Source: CAZJBP01 sp964544115
GTDB taxonomy: Bacteria; Verrucomicrobiota; Kiritimatiellia; UBA8416; JADHWI01
Length of the DNA stretch: 6,650 nucleotides
NCBI GenBank assembly: GCA_964544115.1
Contig: CAZJBP010000189.1
Coordinates: forward strand, 1-6,650
Reading direction: 5' to 3'
Shown here: one piece after another, positions 5,263 through 6,650 of the stretch
How positions within the stretch are numbered: position 1 is the first letter of the stretch
How the letters are laid out: every line of letters starts with the position of its first letter
Notes under the pieces: generated by a model
What the model was told of the DNA's origin: nothing
The model's database searches: none
The model's input: only the letters and a program-made list of their open reading frames with translations
Program-made: the position numbers and the translations under genes

Positions 5263-5675
5263 ACAGCCCGGAAGCTTCACAGCCCACGGCACCCGCGGAA
5301 GCCCCGGGGCGAGCCGTGCTGGTGGTCGACGACGAGCCGTTCATGTGCAAGGCGGCCGTGGCGATGCTCAAGGCGCTCGGACACGACGTCGAGGCGGTCT
5401 CCTCGGGCGCGGAGGCCGTCGCACGAGTGTCCAGCGAACCCGGGCGCTTTGCCTGCGCGCTGGTGGATTTCAGCATGACCCCCATGGATGGCGTGACCTG
5501 CTTCCGGGCGCTGCGCGCCATCACCCCCTCGATCCGGGTGCTGATCATGACGGGCTACAACATGGAAGACATGGCGGCGGGCCTGCGCGCTGAGGGCATT
5601 GCCGCCGTAATCCAGAAACCTCTGACCCTCAGCCTGTTGCGGGACAGCATGGATCGCGCGATGCCCCGCGACTGA
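5259..5675 (+). CDS. Single-domain response regulator (stand-alone receiver), coupled to the kinase
   Basis: The 138-aa protein is a CheY-like receiver (about 18-134) after a short Pro/Ala-rich tail, with no DNA-binding or enzymatic output domain. All catalytic residues are present: acidic pair Asp24-Asp25 in LVVDDE, phosphoacceptor Asp70 in LVDFSMTPMDG, Thr98 in LIMTGYN and Lys120 in IQKPL. The usual Asp-x-x-Met-Pro motif is altered: the proline comes one position later (Met-Thr-Pro), although spacing to the conserved Asp-Gly is kept. The gene overlaps the kinase gene by 4 nt and has a consensus ribosome site, so the two proteins are probably made in a fixed ratio and act together. Because the kinase's own receiver lacks its Asp, this protein is the best candidate phosphate acceptor. 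It could act as a phosphate sink, an intermediate to a phosphotransfer protein, or by binding a partner. Confidence 0.92.
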   Translation: MNSPEASQPTAPAEAPGRAVLVVDDEPFMCKAAVAMLKALGHDVEAVSSGAEAVARVSSEPGRFACALVDFSMTPMDGVTCFRALRAITPSIRVLIMTGYNMEDMAAGLRAEGIAAVIQKPLTLSLLRDSMDRAMPRD

Positions 5676-5687
5676 ACCTTTCGTCAA

Positions 5688-5702
5688 TCAGGAATAACCT
5701 GA
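5688..5702. promoter_or_regulatory. TCAGG-AATAA-CCTGA inverted repeat between the two receiver genes
   Basis: A perfect 5-bp inverted repeat with an AT-rich 5-bp centre lies 12 bp after the first receiver's stop. It has no downstream T-run, so an intrinsic terminator is unlikely. An operator or a weak mRNA stem is possible, and chance cannot be excluded at this length. Confidence 0.25.
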
Positions 5703-5764
5703 CCACGTATTCAGATTATGCCCGACTACCGGGAAATGACGGGTTCGTGTACGATGCACGTGTG

Positions 5765-6244
5765 ATGTCGGAGGAGGTCTCCAATTCTACTGCGTCAGCC
5801 CCCGCGCCGGCCGTGCGGCCTTTACGTGTGCTTGTGCTCGACGACGACGAGAGCGTTCGCCACGTCATCGCGCAGGTTCTGCGTCGGCGAAACTGCGAGG
5901 TGATCGAGTTTCCGGACGCCATGTCGTGCTGCTCCTTCGTCACTGCAGGCAAGGATTGTCCCAGCAAGAACGGCCCCTGCGCCGACGTCCTGATCACCGA
6001 CATCAAGATGCCAGGGATCGATGGCCTCGAGTTTCTGGAGTCCTTGGGAATACGGAAGTGCCGCATTCCACATCAAGCCGTCATGTCCGCGTTCTGGACA
6101 GCGTCCGCGCTCGACCGGGCGCGGCGGCTCGGCTGTCGCGTCTATGTAAAGCCGGTGGGCCTGACCGAGCTCGACCGCTGGCTCGCCACGCTCGAAAACC
6201 TGGTTGACCGCAGCCATTCCCTGTCCGACCACTATCGCTCCTGA
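5765..6244 (+). CDS. Stand-alone response regulator receiver with cysteine-rich insert
   Basis: The 159-aa protein has one receiver domain (about 20-145) and no recognisable output domain. The acidic cluster is LDDDE (Asp26-28), the phosphoacceptor is Asp79 in LITDIKMPGIDG, Ser108 stands at the switch position (VMSAFW) and Lys129 lies in VYVKPVG. Between helix 2 and strand 3 is a longer segment with Cys55, Cys56, Cys65 and Cys72 (CCSFVTAGKDCPSKNGPC); Cys44, Cys99 and Cys124 add to this. I recall receivers with a comparable Cys-rich insert before (A)DxLITDIxMP in Geobacter- and Desulfo-type genomes, so this may be a recognised subtype; metal or redox sensing is only a guess. The start is uncertain: ATG 5765 and GTG 5747 or 5762 are in frame and none has a clear ribosome site. 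The gap of 89 bp to the preceding receiver gene, without a convincing promoter, leaves co-transcription open. Confidence 0.88.
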   Translation: MSEEVSNSTASAPAPAVRPLRVLVLDDDESVRHVIAQVLRRRNCEVIEFPDAMSCCSFVTAGKDCPSKNGPCADVLITDIKMPGIDGLEFLESLGIRKCRIPHQAVMSAFWTASALDRARRLGCRVYVKPVGLTELDRWLATLENLVDRSHSLSDHYRS

Positions 6245-6313
6245 TCGCCACGCTCCAGCAACCTGAGCCCCGAGCCCTGGATCCTTCTCGCCCGAAAAGC
6301 GGCATCCTCGGTG

Positions 6314-6389
6314 TGGCGCGCCTGGAGAGGATCGAACTCCCAACCCTCTGGTCCGAAGCCAGATGCTCTGTCCATTGAGCTACAGGCGC
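6314..6389 (-). tRNA. tRNA-Arg (anticodon UCG), CCA encoded
   Basis: The minus strand folds as a full cloverleaf. Acceptor GCGCCTG pairs with CAGGCGC. The D-arm is GCTC...GAGC, the anticodon stem TCTGG/CCAGA encloses loop CTTCGGA, and the T-arm GGGAG/CTCTC (one G-U pair) encloses TTCGATC. The anticodon TCG (complement of 6354-6356) reads Arg CGA codons. The mature 73 nt are followed by the discriminator and an encoded CCA (6316-6314). The gene converges with the second receiver gene across 69 bp, in which no clear terminator is seen for either. Confidence 0.96.
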
Positions 6390-6453
6390 ACAAGGTGAAT
6401 TCTCGGCCGTCGGCATGCTTGAGGCAGGCAACGACCCGACGAATCAGCGGCAG

Positions 6454-6482
6454 AAGGTAGGCCGCTCCCGATGGGATGTCAA
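6454..6482 (-). promoter_or_regulatory. Promoter of tRNA-Arg
   Basis: On the minus strand a perfect TTGACA (6482-6477) and TACCTT (6459-6454) are separated by 17 nt. Transcription would begin near 6447, leaving a 5' leader of about 57 nt for RNase P to remove. A strong -35 is typical of stable RNA promoters. Confidence 0.65.
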
Positions 6483-6501
6483 CTTCGGGCCGAGGTCGGA
6501 C

Positions 6502-6531
6502 TTGCGTTCCCTCACGCCGGCATGCTAGCTT
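6502..6531 (+). promoter_or_regulatory. Possible promoter of tRNA-Gln
   Basis: TTGCGT (6502-6507) and TAGCTT (6526-6531) are 18 nt apart, and TG at 6523-6524 makes an extended -10 (TGC-TAGCTT). A start near 6538 would give a leader of about 58 nt, similar to that of the divergent tRNA-Arg. Its -35 lies only about 20 bp from the -35 of tRNA-Arg, back to back. Confidence 0.45.
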
Positions 6532-6595
6532 TTCCCGCTCGTGACGCCGATCCGGTGGGTCTCACCACCCCCGCGATCCCGCCACGAATGCCCAT

Positions 6596-6650
6596 TGCCC
6601 GATGGTGTAACGGTAGCACAACAGACTCTGGATCTGTTTGTCTAGGTTCA
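6596..6650 (+). tRNA. tRNA-Gln (anticodon CUG), truncated at the window edge
   Basis: The first 55 nt of a tRNA are visible. They comprise the acceptor 5' strand TGCCCGA, D-arm GTG...CAC enclosing AACGGTAG, anticodon stem ACAGA/TCTGT around loop CTCTGGA, and the start of the T-arm ending in GGTTCA. Anticodon CTG (6628-6630) reads Gln CAG codons. The 3' half of the T-arm and the acceptor strand lie beyond the window. Confidence 0.93.

Noticed and set aside
3643..5292. Long 549-codon open frame on the minus strand opposite the kinase
   Set aside because: It is a GC-rich antisense shadow; the His/Gln/Arg/Gly-rich product has no recognisable domain, while the + strand encodes a complete kinase.
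5685..5713. Promoter for the second receiver gene (CAATCA-N17-TATTCA)
   Set aside because: The -35 match is poor and no better pair exists in the 89-bp gap, so no promoter is called.
6245..6313. Bidirectional terminator between the second receiver gene and tRNA-Arg
   Set aside because: Only short imperfect complementarities such as CCG-AAAAG-CGG are present, without a stable stem plus T-run on either strand.

Overview
The window is GC-rich bacterial chromosome, about two thirds G+C by eye. It carries a compact signal-transduction cluster of four regulatory genes on the + strand. These are flanked by repeat-loaded spacers, a truncated gene at the left edge and two divergent tRNA genes at the right edge. 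The lineage cannot be fixed from the sequence. High GC, a sigma-54-type activator, a PAS/hybrid histidine kinase with stand-alone receivers, tRNA genes with encoded CCA, and several families of simple intergenic repeats together recall the PVC group (Verrucomicrobiota, Kiritimatiellota, Planctomycetota) or deltaproteobacteria-like genomes. That is an impression, not an identification.

Layout. Bases 1-132 (minus) hold the N-terminus of a membrane-anchored or secreted protein that runs off the left edge. Bases 133-785 are non-coding and repeat-rich: a CTC/GTC microsatellite with two inverted GAGGAC copies, then two copies (about 88% identical) of a 100-bp palindromic element, then a strong sigma-70-like promoter. 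Bases 786-3143 encode a 785-aa sigma-54 activator-type AAA+ regulator. Its N-terminal half looks TPR-like, its AAA+ core is intact and includes GAFTGA, and its C-terminus appears to be a winged helix instead of the usual Fis-type helix-turn-helix. Bases 3131-3473 are a heptanucleotide repeat island: 6 units in one orientation, overlapping the regulator's last codons, and 37 units in the other. A likely promoter follows at once. Bases 3565-5262 encode a PAS hybrid histidine kinase, overlapping by 4 nt a single-domain response regulator (5259-5675). A second stand-alone receiver protein with a cysteine-rich insert lies at 5765-6244. tRNA-Arg(UCG) on the minus strand and a truncated tRNA-Gln(CUG) on the + strand end the window, each with its own plausible promoter.

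How the genes may work together. The kinase's own receiver has Asn where the phosphoacceptor Asp belongs, although its other conserved receiver residues remain. The next gene, translationally coupled to it, is an intact stand-alone receiver. The simplest reading is that the phosphoryl group goes in trans to that receiver, or to the second one, while the fused receiver acts as a phosphorylation-independent docking or regulatory module. Neither stand-alone receiver has an output domain, and the upstream AAA+ activator has no receiver. Any link between phosphorelay and transcription would therefore need protein-protein contact, perhaps through the TPR-like half. This link is inferred from gene order only.
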